Assembly (NCBI GenBank): GCA_036245805.1
Contig: BTRK01000002.1
Location: 19,709,067-19,773,066, forward strand
Direction: 5' to 3'
Source: Pristionchus mayeri
Lineage: Eukaryota > Nematoda > Chromadorea > Rhabditida > Neodiplogasteridae
Length of the DNA: 64,000 bases
Shown here: one piece after another, positions 24,139-39,318 of the stretch
Position numbering within the stretch: the stretch's first letter is position 1
How the letters are laid out: each line of letters opens with the position of its first letter
Made by a program: the position numbers and the translations under genes
The notes under the pieces: model-generated
The model's database searches: none
The model's input: the letters and a program-made list of their open reading frames with translations, nothing else
What the model was told of the DNA's origin: nothing

Positions 24139-27100
24139 CATTCTTGTTGGGAGTTGTCGCAGATCTTAAGTTTGTCCATCATCTTCTTCGTAGCTTCTTC
24201 TCGTTTCTTCTCCTGTTCTTCTCTCATGAACTTGTCCATCTCTGCGTACATATCATCCGCATCCTCCTCTCCGAATTGCTCCTCCAGGAAGTTTCTCTCC
24301 TCTTCAGAGAGAGCCAACACCTTCCCATCGGGGCCGATGATTGATCCAGCTGGCACAGAAGAGGAAGAGGAAGAAGAGGAAGCTACGTTCCCTCCCGATA
24401 ACACCGACAATTGGCCGAAGGACGAAACTCCGTGAATCTCAACACAGCTCTCATTACATTCTCTTCGTGAAGGGGGGGGGGGTACCTTGGATGGCCATCC
24501 CGTCTCCCTCTGCTCGATGAGCACTGCGATCTCGTTCTTCGTTGATTCGGACAGTTTGGGATGTCCCTGAATGAGTGTATACACCTGATGGCAAGGGAGA
24601 GGAAGGGAGGGGAGGGACGGTGCTCACCTTTCCGAATGCACTCAACAGAGTCAGCAGATCGTCGTTCGCCGATTTAGTGGATGGGAGAGAATCCAGACCC
24701 GCCCCTGCCAGCTGCAAACCGATTATGATGACTAAGAGAGGCTAGGAAGGGAATATCTTCATTCAAAACCGTGACAGTCTTCTCCCACCTTGGCAGTATA
24801 GATCAATTCCTTGATGGTGGTCTCGTTGATGCAGTCTGGCTTGAGCATCTCCTTCATATGCTCCACAATGGCTGTTCCGAGGGGTTCGATCTTACTGCCC
24901 GCACTGGTCTCGATTCGATCGAAGAGCTCGCCCATGAATGAGATGAGAGAAGCCCTCTCACTCAATCCATACGAGGCACGAGAAGAATGGACACGATGCA
25001 GATTGGGAAGAATGGCATTCGGGACTGAGGAGGGCATCTGAGAGGAGAGAGGAGTAGAGAGAGGTGTAGAGGGACGAGTAGCTCACCTCCTTAGCAATCA
25101 GCTCGAGTAGTCGAGCGAGAACGGAGCCAGCTTGAGGCATCGATACAGAGGGATCCGAACAAGACATCAACTGGAGAGGATGATGAAGGGTGGGAGGGAG
25201 CGAGTAGACTCACCATCTCCAGCATCATCCTCACTACGATAGATCTCTGAGTATCGCCCATGGTCTTCATTCGATCCTTGATGGCTGCACTCCAACTCTC
25301 GTAGTCGTCAGGGTCGGCGATCAATTGCTCCAGTCCCACCATAACTTCTTGGATCCGCAGATTGAGGGGATCACTCACGATGAGTCCGTGCAACTCCTCA
25401 CTCGGCACGAACTGATGCGGCTGCAAATCAACACTACTCATTCAACCCACTGCTAATCCTCAAACTCTTGCTATGCAAATATTTTGCGACCATTTCTCAC
25501 TCACATGGAAATTGAAGGCCAGGGCTGTGCATTTTATGTTTTACGACTTTACGAATTTTATGACTTTTCCACTTTTTTGTAACAATTGCACGATTTTTTT
25601 CTTAATTTTACGAAAATATTTTTCCGCAAATTTCTTTGAAAACCCTTCAAAATCAGGTGAAAATGGGAACTACAAATAGATTCTTCTCCAAGAAGTCTGA
25701 ATATCAATGAATCAATGGTTATTGTGATGTTTTGCTAAGTTAAAGTTTCCCAACACCCATGAAAATAATTTGAATTTGCGGGAGTACCCTGATCACGACA
25801 AAATGAGCGAGATAGTGTGTGAAAGAGAAAGAGCGGGCGTGATCAGGCAATTCAGACTCTTACTTTGCGGCTCTACGTTGTTGCAAATATTGATTTTCTA
25901 TTATTTGCATTATTCCAGTTTAACTAATTAGAGCCCGTTCTATTACATTGTTAAATAATATAGAAAGGCATTTTCGAGGGTGTTGGGTATCTTTAACTGT
26001 ATAGCTTGCATGATTTTATACGTCTTTGCAGAGGGGCCTAAAGAAAAAATAAACTCCTCGTCGGCCCATTCGAGTTTTGCCGTTATTCATCGCGTCTATC
26101 TAAAAAAAAATTTCAACTAAATGCCTAAATTTTTCTCGGCGGAATAATTTTCCCACACGCATGGAAAGTGAAGGCCATGGTGTGTATTTTAAGATTAACG
26201 ATTTTACGAATTTTCGACTTTTTTTCGTAAAATGATAATTAAAGTTTTTTTTAATTTTACGAAAATATTTGTCAGAAAATTCTTTGAAAACTCTAAAAAC
26301 ACATGAAAAGTGATGCTAAAAATTGATTCTTCTTTAAAAAAATTCAGAATTTCAATGAATCTATGATTATTTTGATGTTTTGCGATGAAGCTTAAAGCTA
26401 TTTTGATGTTTTGAAATGAAGTTTTGCTGCTTACAATTAGGTTGCATGATTTTCCACGTCAAACTCTTCGTCGGCCCTTCAAGTTTTGCCGTTTGCTTAT
26501 TACTCGCGTCTACTTTCCCACATATTTCAATTAGTGCCTGCATTTTTCTCGGCGTGATATAACACGTATTCCCGGTTACCAAAAATATTCTCAGTGAACG
26601 CAGGAAGAGTCTGAGCAAGGACAACTTTAAGGCTATTTTGTTCTGTTTCATGAATATTACGCTTATCAGGTTCCACCATGAACTTCACAGTGTAAGTTAT
26701 GGTGCGCGATAAAAAAAACCTAATCGAGATCGGGGAAATTGGTACCGCGCCTTGGCGTGAAAAAATAACAAGTCATTCCGAAAATTTCGTTCAGAAACAA
26801 TCTGTTGTAGGAAATCAATGAAGTTTTGAAACATCAAGAAAATTCTCGCAATTAAATAAAATTCTTCGCATGAGGAGGCTTCGTTAAAATACTGTTGCGG
26901 AAAGGAGAATCCATTTAGTAATCCATTCGATAATAGATATGTTTTGAGGAGGGATGGTGTGACGGGTGAAGACAGTTCAGAAACTCCAACTCGAAAAAAG
27001 GTTTCCGAAGTTTTTGACGAAAGCCAATCTGATTAAAACATCAGGGTCACCCCATAATTCTCACCAAAATTATATTTTAGAACGGATGGCCTACCTTACT

Positions 27101-29175
27101 ATTTTTAAGCCCACAATATTACATTGCAACTAGGACAGCTATTTCGTGATCTTTCTCTTCTATCATGCATCAAAATATCACCCATGATAATAAGAGTGAT
27201 ATGCATAAGAGGCTCCGTTCGCATGAATTCGCTGGCAGAAAGTGAAAGAGGGTTGGCTGGCTGGGCAGGGGGGGGGGTGGTGGAAGGAGAAGAGTGGAGG
27301 GGAATTGGTACCTCCTGCTGGTTCGAATACATCGCCTCGTAGGCTGCCGTTTCCTCGTCCAATCCATCGCAGTACGACTGCATCGAGACTCCAGGAGGGA
27401 AGTACGACTGAGAGACGAACTATTAGATTAGATATACGATTAAGATAGTTGTGAGCGGCCGTGCTTAAGATATCAACACTACAATGAAATAAGCGATGCA
27501 TACAAGACTGATAACCTAAATGAACTAATATTAGGGGTATGAGAACTTTGGAAATAACTCATCTCCAATAATTGATACTGACTAAATATAACAGTGGATC
27601 ACATCAAGGGATATACTAGGAAAGAAACGAGAGTGGAAATAGGGAAGGATGGCGAAGTGGAAGGAGAGAATGCAAGAGAATGTGATCAGAGAGAGAGAAA
27701 GAGAGAGGGGGAGAAGAGATATAGAGGGAAAGAGAAAGGGGCAACAAGCTATGGTCGCCCTCCTCCCTCTCTCCTTCCCTCACACAAATAGTAGAGCAGT
27801 CGAGATGAGCAGATACAGAAGGAAGGAGAGGGAGTTGTGAACTGCATTGAACAGGAGAGAGAAGGAACAAATTGAAGAGAGTGGGAGAGAAGAGAATTGA
27901 ATTGAAAAAAGGGAACACCCTAACAAAAAAATGCTGTGTGGTCTGGATTGAGTGGAAATCGATCATGAAAGTAAATCATTCGATTCCTGAGAGAAAGATT
28001 TACTGTGAATCAAAAATACTTGATCCAAGTAATTCCCACATGCAAGGGAAGGATGTGGTACATCTAAATCATAAAACTAATCGATATATTACCGGAGGGG
28101 CGAAGTTGGGAGTGTTCCTGAATTGTTGTCCACCCTGCATCGACATCATGTAGTCCTGAGACAATATGCTTTTTTATTGTATAAACGAAGGCAGATAAAA
28201 AATTTCATGATAACATTTTTTCGGCAGATTTATACGGTTAGATGAGATAATTGAATTGAGAGTGGCAGCACCCTGAACATGCGTTTGCGTTGGGATTCAC
28301 AATCCATATATTTTAGATTCGGATAGGAACAGTACACTGACACGATTTTGAAGAGAAAAACACTCCCATAAATATTAGAAAATGAATCTCACGTTTTCTG
28401 CTCCGAACTGAGCAGCAGGAGTGAAAACGGGAGCATTCGGATTGAATCCACCGAATGGCAACGACTGCTGAGATGAAGAAGTGCCTCCTCTTGAAGACGA
28501 TTGAGACTGATGCTGCCATCCATTCACATTCGCGTAGCCATCTCAAATATCACCAAACAATATCAAATATTTCAAGCACAACTTATCCTTCTCGCCAAAC
28601 TACAATTAATATATTATCATAATCTTGCTCTGTTATAAAACCGTCAAACAAAACAGTGCAGAGGAAGCAAAGAATAAAATCAGAGAAAAAGAAAGGAGCA
28701 ATCGCAAGGGACCCAGGTGTGATTGCGACAGAGGGAGAAGCATGATACTTACTGGAATCGTGCGAGTATTGATGGTGATCTTTTCTCTGTTGGTGGTGAC
28801 CCATCTGCGGATGTCCTCTATGACTGCCATAGTTGTGGCTGCTGTTCGTCCCTCTTTGGTACGAATTGGAGCCTCTCGCATATAATGGCACCTGCACGCA
28901 TCTCCAATCCGAGGCTGGTCGCCGCCGATCACACCTGATTCCTCTGGTTGCCGGATTGCGGCTGTTGAGGGTAGGCTCCGGCGAAATCATCATCCTGGTA
29001 GCGATGCTGCACGTTGTGTGCCGCAAACCCACCTCCCCCTTGCTGGTACCCGCCATTCCAACCACCTGTTAGCACCAAGTAAAAAGGGTAAGAAAGCGGA
29101 AATAAAGCGAAAGCAGCATTTGCAAGACTTCGGGTGTAACTAACCTGGGTAATCTCTGTTGTAGTTATTACTCAT
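24139..29175 (-). CDS. PAIP1-like poly(A)-binding-protein-interacting translation factor (PAM2 + MIF4G)
   Basis: The first exons (ATG at 29175, MSNNYNRDYPG) encode a Gly/Gln/Asn/Tyr-rich disordered region. The exon near 28393-28480 carries GGFNPNAPVFTPAAQFG, a good PAM2 motif, the short peptide that binds the MLLE domain of poly(A)-binding protein. An exon near 27320-27400 reads SYFPPGVSMQSYCDGLDEE. From 25430 leftward comes a helical region starting PHQFVPSEELHGLIVSDPLN and RIQEVMVGLEQLIADPDDYE, consistent with a MIF4G domain. The C-terminus is charged (EEQFGEEDADDMYAEMDKFM, then EEQEKKREEATKKMMDKLK). PAM2 followed by MIF4G and an acidic tail is the PAIP1 layout; CTIF- or MIF4GD-type proteins are alternatives. 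A 1.7-kb intron contains duplicated repeat units. Confidence 0.75.
25499..26560. repeat. Diverged direct repeat units in a PAIP1-like intron
   Basis: Two head-to-tail related units begin at about 25499 and 26157. Shared landmarks occur in the same order: ATGGAAATTGAAGGCCAGGG versus ATGGAAAGTGAAGGCCATGG, a run of TTTACGA motifs, ATCAATGAATCAATGGTTAT versus TTCAATGAATCTATGATTAT, TCGTCGGCCC, and TTTTTCTCGGCG. The second unit is shorter by internal deletion. The family is unknown; no ORF is visible. Confidence 0.7.
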
Positions 29176-30193
29176 AGCGTAATGATGTATGGAAGTTTGA
29201 GAACTGAAAAGAGGTATATAACCGGCACCATTTCCGCGACTTCAAGAAAAAAAAGCAATGTAAATACACATGTCTCTTATTATTTCAATATTTCTATCTG
29301 ACACATCATGCATGCGCATGTAGGGCATCGGGGATCCATAAAGTGATAAAGTGAAAAAAATAAAAAAAGTAATAATTAAAAACTCGTCGTCAATTCGTCG
29401 ATCCCATTTACACGTGACAATTTCTTTTAAATTTTCCCAAATGCCGGCTACCTATATGGTCATTCGCAGAAAATTTAACATGTTATAACATAATTAAATA
29501 TTAATGCATTTTTTATCATGGCCAGTACGTGGGAAGTAAAATTTAACTTTATAAAATACTGAAATCGATCTGAGAAAGGCTGGAAGCTCAGGAATAAAAA
29601 TATATCAGTTATCGTTTAGAGAACGGGTACGGTATTAGTTGGTGCGATGACCTTCAGGATTTTTCTGCAGAATTTGCAAATTAATCTGCTAATTATCTAT
29701 TTAAATTTTTTGAATTTATCTACTACCAGGAAAAACGAGCTTTGTTGCTGATTCCATTCTGTTGAAATGTTTGCATGTATAAAATCACTAAAAATGCTCT
29801 CAGCATGTCGAGATAGATATCTAAATCTTTCAATGACTAGGCGTTTTACTAGAACTAGAAGCTTTTCCAGTCGAAGAAGCTGAAGAAGTTTTTGACTTGT
29901 ATCTTCCGTGTCGTATGTGAACAATTGTTTGATTCGATATGCACCATTTTCTTCAAATGATCAAGGTTCAACTACGTAGCTGTGTTTGTTGTGTATACGG
30001 ACAGTTCACTCGCGAATCTTCTCCATCAATACTATAGTCAACGTCATTTAAGTCGGTTCTTAGTGCCAGATGTGTACACTGGCCAGATTGCGTGGTGGGA
30101 GGGATGAGGCGTGATACTTCTATCTCCTCCCCTTCTCATCTCTCTCACTTGTGCTAGTCGATTTGTGCTTGCCTCTCAATAGGTTCTTTCCAG
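29176..30193. promoter_or_regulatory. Divergent 5' region between PAIP1-like and phosphoglucomutase genes
   Basis: About 1 kb separates the two divergent start codons, so it must contain both promoters. It is AT-rich, with a C/T-rich stretch before the phosphoglucomutase start. No specific element can be named from sequence alone. An open minus frame at 29697-29924 has no support as a gene. Confidence 0.4.
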
Positions 30194-32664
<2,471 letters not shown>

Positions 32665-33217
32665 TCCCCATCCTACAACCAGTAGATGATCGCCATAGAT
32701 TGTGTAGTATTTGTCTGTTTCCCCTTTTGACATATACATGTTTTTACTCAGTTTGATACGTTTGCTCAGTGCACGTTGTAATACCAGAGTATATACAGAT
32801 TAGATATCTTCCATCCAGTGTGCTTATCCTATCAGTCGATCGGTGACTTATTCCAGTTTTTTAGTCCTGCCTCACGATTGCTTGGTCTGATAAAGGTTGT
32901 ACGTAGTGGCAGAGGGAAGCGAATGCAAACACTTGGTCATCAATTCCATCGGAGAGTACTGTAACTGATCGTTGTCGCGTGGAATTTACCTTTACTATAT
33001 CAATCATTGAAAACTTGTGAAAATATACGAAAAAGTAAACCATAATGTCCAAGTTCCTTTAGACTATCCCTGGAGATGATGCGAAATGGGTCACAATTTG
33101 CTGCATTCTCTTGAATCGAGAGGCTCTAGAATCCTTTTTACACAACTTTTCGAGAATTGTATCCTAGATGAGTAGACCGAAATTGAGAGAATCGCTTTCA
33201 GTTGAGAGACATCGAGG
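32665..33217. other. Intergenic gap between phosphoglucomutase and REXO1-type genes
   Basis: About 550 bp with no recognised gene. A CTTTCAG acceptor at 33194-33200, shortly before the downstream ATG at 33218, is compatible with spliced-leader addition to the REXO1-type mRNA. Confidence 0.45.
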
Positions 33218-36200
33218 ATGTTTCCATCCTCGGGGCACTTCAGCGAGTTGATGTGTCCTCTCATGGATGGTGAGTCAATCGATATTGTAGTTGCTGCGTG
33301 AATGGTGCTAGTTGCTGGTCCAGTAAATGAAGAAGTGTTATTGCTGCGATAATGACACTTTCAGGAACGGACGGGAAAATATGCGAGCGAGTCTACTGTC
33401 CTTTCTGGCATCCACCGCAAAGTTGGTCATTAGACCCATTTAATGTGCTCATTAGTATTTCCCTCGCATGCGTCTTTCCTATTGGAGTCTCTTTGTGGCT
33501 CTTCTTTCTCCTCGTTTCTCCACTCTAAACACTAAATCGATGTAAACGTTGTGTTGAGATGCGAGAGTGATCGTGGAGAGAGTCAATGGAGGACTTCCTC
33601 CGTCCATCTCATACACCGACTCATCGTATAACGACTCCTTCTACGGGTACAATGCTTACGTGGCCGATACTTCCTCTCAGTCCATATACGCACCGGAGAT
33701 ACAAATGGGATCGTCCGATATACCAACTACCAGCTACCAAGCCAGTTATGGAGGTCAGTCCTGTTACGAGTGCTCAGGAGAAGAGGAAGAAGTTGCAGAA
33801 TCGATGGAAGATATGGGGGGAGCATCGACATCGTATCGAGCAGTGGAGATAAAGAAAGAGATAAAAGAGGAGGAAGAAGATATCGAGATTATTGGAGAAG
33901 TCACGAAGAAGAAGAAGAAATCGATTAGGGAACTACCACTGCCAAAGGTTTGGAGGAGAGGAGAAATGGGAAGTGGTGACCTGTGATTCTACTTCAGTTG
34001 TCGCCTCAGAAGGACAAGTCTAAACTACTGGATGAGTACATGTCGAAAGTATCCGAGTTGAATAGGAAGATCGAAGAACTGCAGAAGGATTCAGATACGA
34101 AGAGAAAGAAAAAGGGGTAGGAGATGGGGGAGAACAGAAAACACTCATCTTAATCCACTTTCTAATAATTGATCTCCTCTTAATTCTTACCTTATCTCCC
34201 ATGTGACAGACTCATTTCAGGGAATCGACGAAGAGAGAATACGTGCCTACTCCATTGTGTGAGATTGAGAGTAGAAAGAAGGAGAAGAGAGAAGAGGAAA
34301 GGAAGAAAAGAGAAGAGGAGGAGAGGAGAGAGAAGAAGAGAGAAGAGGAGAAGAAGAAAGAAGAGGAGAAGAAGAAGAGAGAGGAGGAAGAAAGGCAGAG
34401 AAAGAAAGCGGAAGATAAATCGGAGTCGATGCTGATCGATTCTCTCTTCGAGGTCTCAATCCATGATCTCCAGTGTTGATCCTGATGTGTTGAGGACTAC
34501 GAGGAGCAGCCGATGGTGAAGAAGAGGAGGGAGGAGAGAACTGTGCCAGTCAGAGAGGAGAAGAAGACTCTCACTGCAGCACAGATTGCAGCAGCGAAGA
34601 GCAGAGTGGCCAGACCTGCTGCTGCTGCTGCTGTTAGTACCCTTCATTCCTCTTGCTTTTTGAATCCCCGCACTGTGCTTTGCGGATCCTACAATAGAGC
34701 ACGATTTCGAGAATCACTGTATTCTCCATCTTCATTCCTGAATGGTTGTTGTTTGTTGCAAATGGAAATTCAGAGGACGAATCTGCATGTGTACACAGTC
34801 CGTTAATTAGATTACATTACCTACTTAAAAATATATTTAAAAAAAGACTAAAATTAAAAAAAGGAGTTGTCGATGTGATTGGGGTGTGCGGAAGACTGAA
34901 GAGACTGAGAGAGCGGCTCGGAAATGTGAGAAAGTTCAAATTGCACGTGGTACACGCAGGGTTGGAGGTTCCTCTTCTAAACTCAACGTTTTCATACTTG
35001 AGTGCAGTGAGGTCATTCATTTGAATGATCTTAGTAGTGGCGGCAATACTGGTCACCCACGTTCATAAGGAGGGGAATGGTTCCATCTGAATTATTCCTT
35101 CTCCTTACCATTCTTCATTCATCTCTCGATTTTGTCCTTGCAACTCAATACGATTCCTCCCCTCCATCATTCGTTCACGTTCGTTGTCTTTCATTTTCTC
35201 TTCCTTTAAGAGCGTTCAGTCAAAAATTTTTCTGGTCTTCTTTTAAAACGTTGATCTTAGATTTAGATTATATGATTTAGTATAAAGTGCCTCTCGATCG
35301 GGTAGTGAAAGTGTGGTAGAGTGCTTCTTTCTTCAGCGAACCATTCAATTTGGGGTGGATGCATCCACAATCATCCTTATCCTCCTTATCCTCTGGTGGA
35401 TCTACTCTGGCGCATTGAAGAAGGACCGATGCGAGACCTGGCATCGGGTCGAACCTCGTTCTTATGTAGCAGCAAGAAGGAGTCAGAACAAACGGGTATC
35501 CTACCAATTGGTTCTCTTTTCCATTCCAATCACATCGACACTCAAAAGTAGTGAATCCGAGTAGAAAGTTGAAACTGGTTTGAGTAGAAAAATAGGGTTT
35601 GCTAGTTGACGTGAGGTTCATCGTAGGTTTTGTTTGTTTTGTGTGGTGGAGAGTGAGTATTTGCAGTTGGCCCGTCAGACTATCGCTCCGAAGAAGAACA
35701 TATCGGCTGCGCAGCAAGTGCAGAGGAGAATTGAGAATGCAGCGGAGAAGGAGAGATTGAAAGAGTTGGAGGCGAAGGAGGGAGGGAAGCAGCAGGTTAG
35801 CATGGAAGAGAGTCCTCTGCTGCAGTTACTCACCATCTCATCTTTTAAGCAGCGACCATTGACTGAGGGAGAGAAGATTGCTCAATTGACGGGTGGACGG
35901 ACGAATGCCTCTTCCGTGTCGAAGGGAGAAACGAGGAAGGCTCATTCCGATATCCAGGTATGCACTTTCCACCCACTTTTTGCTCTGTTATTGATGAGAC
36001 ATATACAGAAGCAAGAATTGTGCAGTTTGAGTGGCCCATTTATTGATTATTTCTTGAGATGATTTGTTTAGAAAGCGTCGTCCTCCCGAGTAGAGAAGCC
36101 TCAGTTGAGAGATGCAGCAGACCCGAAGATTCCGATGAATGTGCGACTCTCCTTTCTCGACAAGTTCTTCACTCATTTTCTCAAGACTTGCACCTCCAGA

Positions 36201-39200
36201 CAAGTGGCCATTCAAAGTGTGAGCGTTGCCGAAATTATTACTATAATTTGTTTTTTCTAGTTTCTATTGTAGTTACTGTAAGAACAGAATGCGTAGTCCG
36301 TGGTGTGGTGGGCGAGAGCTATCACATTTTGTTGTATTACTCGCGGAACTTTTTTTCTCCCGCGTTCCGCGAGTAATACAACAAAATGTGCTAACTCTCG
36401 CACACCACACCACGGACTACGCATTCTGTTCTCACAGTAACATGTTAGAATGCGTATGTTGAGTTTTGTAAGCGAATTCTTGTAGGCCGAAGTGGAAGAG
36501 AAGGCTGTGAAGGATAAGACATCGAGCAAGAATGGATACACCGTTCGTTTATAAATCAATTGTTTTATCAATTTATGAAAAAATGAGTGCCCACTGTTTC
36601 TGTATCTCTTTCCTCCGTTTTATGTGATATCATTCTAATTGCTATCTTCTTGATAGGTAGCAGCAGTGAATGCACTGAAGAGACTGAGGGACGAATCGAA
36701 TGCCAGAGCTACGTCGTCCTCCAAACCCATGAGTGAGTAGAAATGAAAGAGAAGAAACCAGTTTACTCAGACAGTCGTATTGAGATCGTATTATCCGTGG
36801 CAAAACTATAGATATCCATGATTTAAAAAAATATATATAAATTTTGAATTGCGGCAGATTGGAATATTTCATACTATCTAAGGCCGATTAAATAGTATGC
36901 AAGAGTTGAAGAGCTTTGTTAATTTTATAATATTCGGTAAGTAGTAGTGATAGTGGGTGCGATTCTCGCCCTCTCCTTCTCTCTCTCTGTTTGGCTTCTA
37001 CTTGCAGAGATGTCTCACTCTGCCATTCTGGCTGGTCGGAAGGGAGAGGATATCTCAGTGGGCATCAAGAGGAACAGCAATGGAGGAGTGAGCAGACTGA
37101 CTGGCAACGAACGAGAACTGAGACTCCACTCTGCACTCGAGAAGTACATTCTCAAGGAGGAAGAACTGGTCGTCAATGGATATCCAAGGTGCGTGTGATA
37201 CTGTACCACGGATGATATCTTAACTTTCTCGATGTGCCACGGATTTCTTGGTATGCTCAATGCATATATGAGGCCGTCCGCGATAAATTGGATAAGTGAT
37301 CCAGTACAGCCCAAAAAAATGAAATTTCTGCAAACTTGGTCCTAGGGGCTGTTTTTGATTCTGAACAAGCTGACGTCGTCAGTTTTTTGAAATTCCGTCT
37401 TTAGGTACCTGAGGGACGTAATGGTACCGGAACTAACTGAACAATTTTTGGGTTTTTAAATGCTGCTGATTGAAGATAAAAACGCGAAATTTGGACTACA
37501 ATTCTAGAATTTTGCGGGGAACATTATATACAGTACCGCACGGTCTCCTCCCAGACGAGAGCGGCGCGGCGGGTCGCATTAGGTCGCATCACTCCCTAAT
37601 ACACTTCAAAGTGTTCATTTTTCGCTGAATCTTCGGCTTTGGGTTCTTCTTACAACAACCAATCGAACTGCGAAATCTGCGTTTCAAAATATTCAGTTTG
37701 AGCTTCTGTTCGGATTGGTCATCTTTGGAGTCTCTCTCATCCCCTCCCCTCATTTCCCTACGATACCATTCCTCTTTATTCAGGTTAATGAGCTGTGTTG
37801 TAGGGAAATGAGGGAAGGGAATGAGAGGGACTCCAAGGATGACCCACCTGAATGGTGACTCAAACTGAATATTTTGAAACGTAGATTTCGCAGATCGGTT
37901 GATGGTTATCAGAAGAACCCACATCCAAAAATTCAGCGAAAAATACACACTTTGAATTGCCTCTGGGAGGGATGCGACCAAATGCGACCCGCCGCGCGGC
38001 ACTGTATAACAAAATATATGTATTCGATGAAAAGAAGAAAGAGTTTTGTAAGATGGGAGACGAAGGAGAAGATGAAAGTGACGATTGAATTGCACGAGAT
38101 GGACAAGAAAAGAGGGAAGAGGAGCTTCGTCGACGACCACGGTGAGTACCCCCCCCCCCCCTCGAGTCAAATGACTCTTCCCTCTGCAGATCTCCGTCGA
38201 CAGTGCAGTCGATGCTCCATAGACTTCAACGTCAACAGAGAGGGAAAGGCGAGAGGAGAGGAGAGGGGAGTGAAGATGATCCGATTGCAGCCTCAATCAG
38301 CCCGCTGCACCTACCACCACTCTCGAATGGTGAAGAAGCGAACTCGAGGGGAGGGATGGACGTCAGTGTTCGGATGTTGTGACTCTGATCTGTCGACGAA
38401 GGGATGCACGATAGCAGACACTCACGTGTTCGATACCCTCCGAGTATCCGATCTGGAGGCATTCATCGAATCTCCCCTTCCATGGGGGGAGTGCGACCCA
38501 CGAAGCAAGAAGGTACGGTAGGGGGAAGGGGAGGGGGAGATCTTCCCATATGCAGGTGTATGCAATGGACTGCGAGATGGTGTACACTACATGGGGGCCT
38601 GCACTCGCTCGAGTCTCCGTCGTCGATCTGAATGATGACCTCGTGCTCGATCTACTCGTAAGCCCCTCCCTTGTTCATCCTTGTTGACATGAGGCCGTTC
38701 GCGTAAGAATCGTGCAAAAACAGAACAGTTTGGCACAGCATAAAATGTACATTTTTTTGATTTTTTTTAGAAAAAACTTGCCATTGGGGGTTCTACACGG
38801 TACTGATAACGATGTAGACATTGATTTAGTCTCTGCAGGTTCGTCCTTCCCATCTTCTCATCGATGCGAACTCTCGTTTCTCCGGACTGCAGGCTGAGCA
38901 AGTGGAAGCTGCCGAGGCATCTCTCGAAGATGCGAGGGAGAGACTATTCGAATTGGTCAATAGTCAGACCATCCTCATAGGACACTCCCTCGAGAGCGAT
39001 CTGAAGGTGAGGAAGGAGAGAGGAGAGGAGAGGGGGAGGGGGAGTCTCTCTGCAGGCAATGCGAGTAGTGCACCATCGAGTGGTCGACACTTCGGTAGTC
39101 TTCCCCCATCGAGCAGGACCACCACTCAAACGAGCACTCAGGAATCTAGCAGGAGAAATACTCATGAAGATCATCCAGGAGGACGGTGAGTGTACTCTTC

Positions 39201-39318
39201 CTCTCCCATCTTCATTCCCTTCCTCCTTTCAGTCTCTGGCCACGACAGTAAGGAAGATTCCTCGGCATGCATGCAATTGATGCTCCACAAGTTGAAGCAG
39301 GACGGTGTCCACTTGTAG
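33218..39318 (+). CDS. REXO1-type RNA exonuclease (DEDDh 3'-5' exonuclease)
   Basis: The N-terminus MFPSSGHFSELMCPLMDGTD then GKICERVYCPFWH forms a CCCH-like zinc finger as at the REXO1 N-terminus (exons 33218-33269, 33365-33421, then 33568 on). A charged region with Glu/Lys coiled coil (about 34250-34430) follows. The conserved middle KKNISAAQQVQRRIENAAEK (35693), LSFLDKFFTHFLKTC and LEKYILKEEELVVNGYP (37138) come next. A Cys/His cluster (CSRC...CTYHH...FGCCDSDLS) leads into the exonuclease: VYAMDCEMVYTTWGPALARV (DxE acidic pair, 38556), TILIGHSLESDLKAM (38969), VVDTSVVFPHRAGPP and GHDSKEDSSACMQLML (terminal His/Asp). All DEDDh positions appear intact. Two hairpin elements (36267-36440, 37531-38004) and a 1-kb intron (34640-35650) interrupt it. 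REXO1 relatives act on structured or transcription-linked RNAs; the substrate here is inferred only by family. Confidence 0.9.
36267..36440. mobile_element. Short hairpin MITE in a REXO1 intron
   Basis: About 78 bp on each side are near-perfect reverse complements around a short loop (about 36346-36365). Ends are GTTACTGTAAGAACAGAATG and the reverse complement of CATTCTGTTCTCACAGTAAC. No clear target duplication was identified. It lies between two small exons of the REXO1-type gene. Confidence 0.8.
37531..38004. mobile_element. Palindromic element with CAGTRCCGC ends in a REXO1 intron
   Basis: Left end CAGTACCGC and right end GCGGCACTG are inverted, and both sides are flanked by TATA. The arms share GCGCGGCGGGTCGCAT, TTTTTCGCTGAAT, GGGTTCTTCT and TTTGAAACG-type blocks in inverted order, meeting near 37770. 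The left arm carries a roughly 25-bp insertion inside the terminal repeat. No ORF with transposase features is visible. Confidence 0.78.

Noticed and set aside
29697..29924. 75-codon minus-strand frame between two genes
   Set aside because: No start context, splice signal or recognisable domain; it sits in the divergent promoter region.
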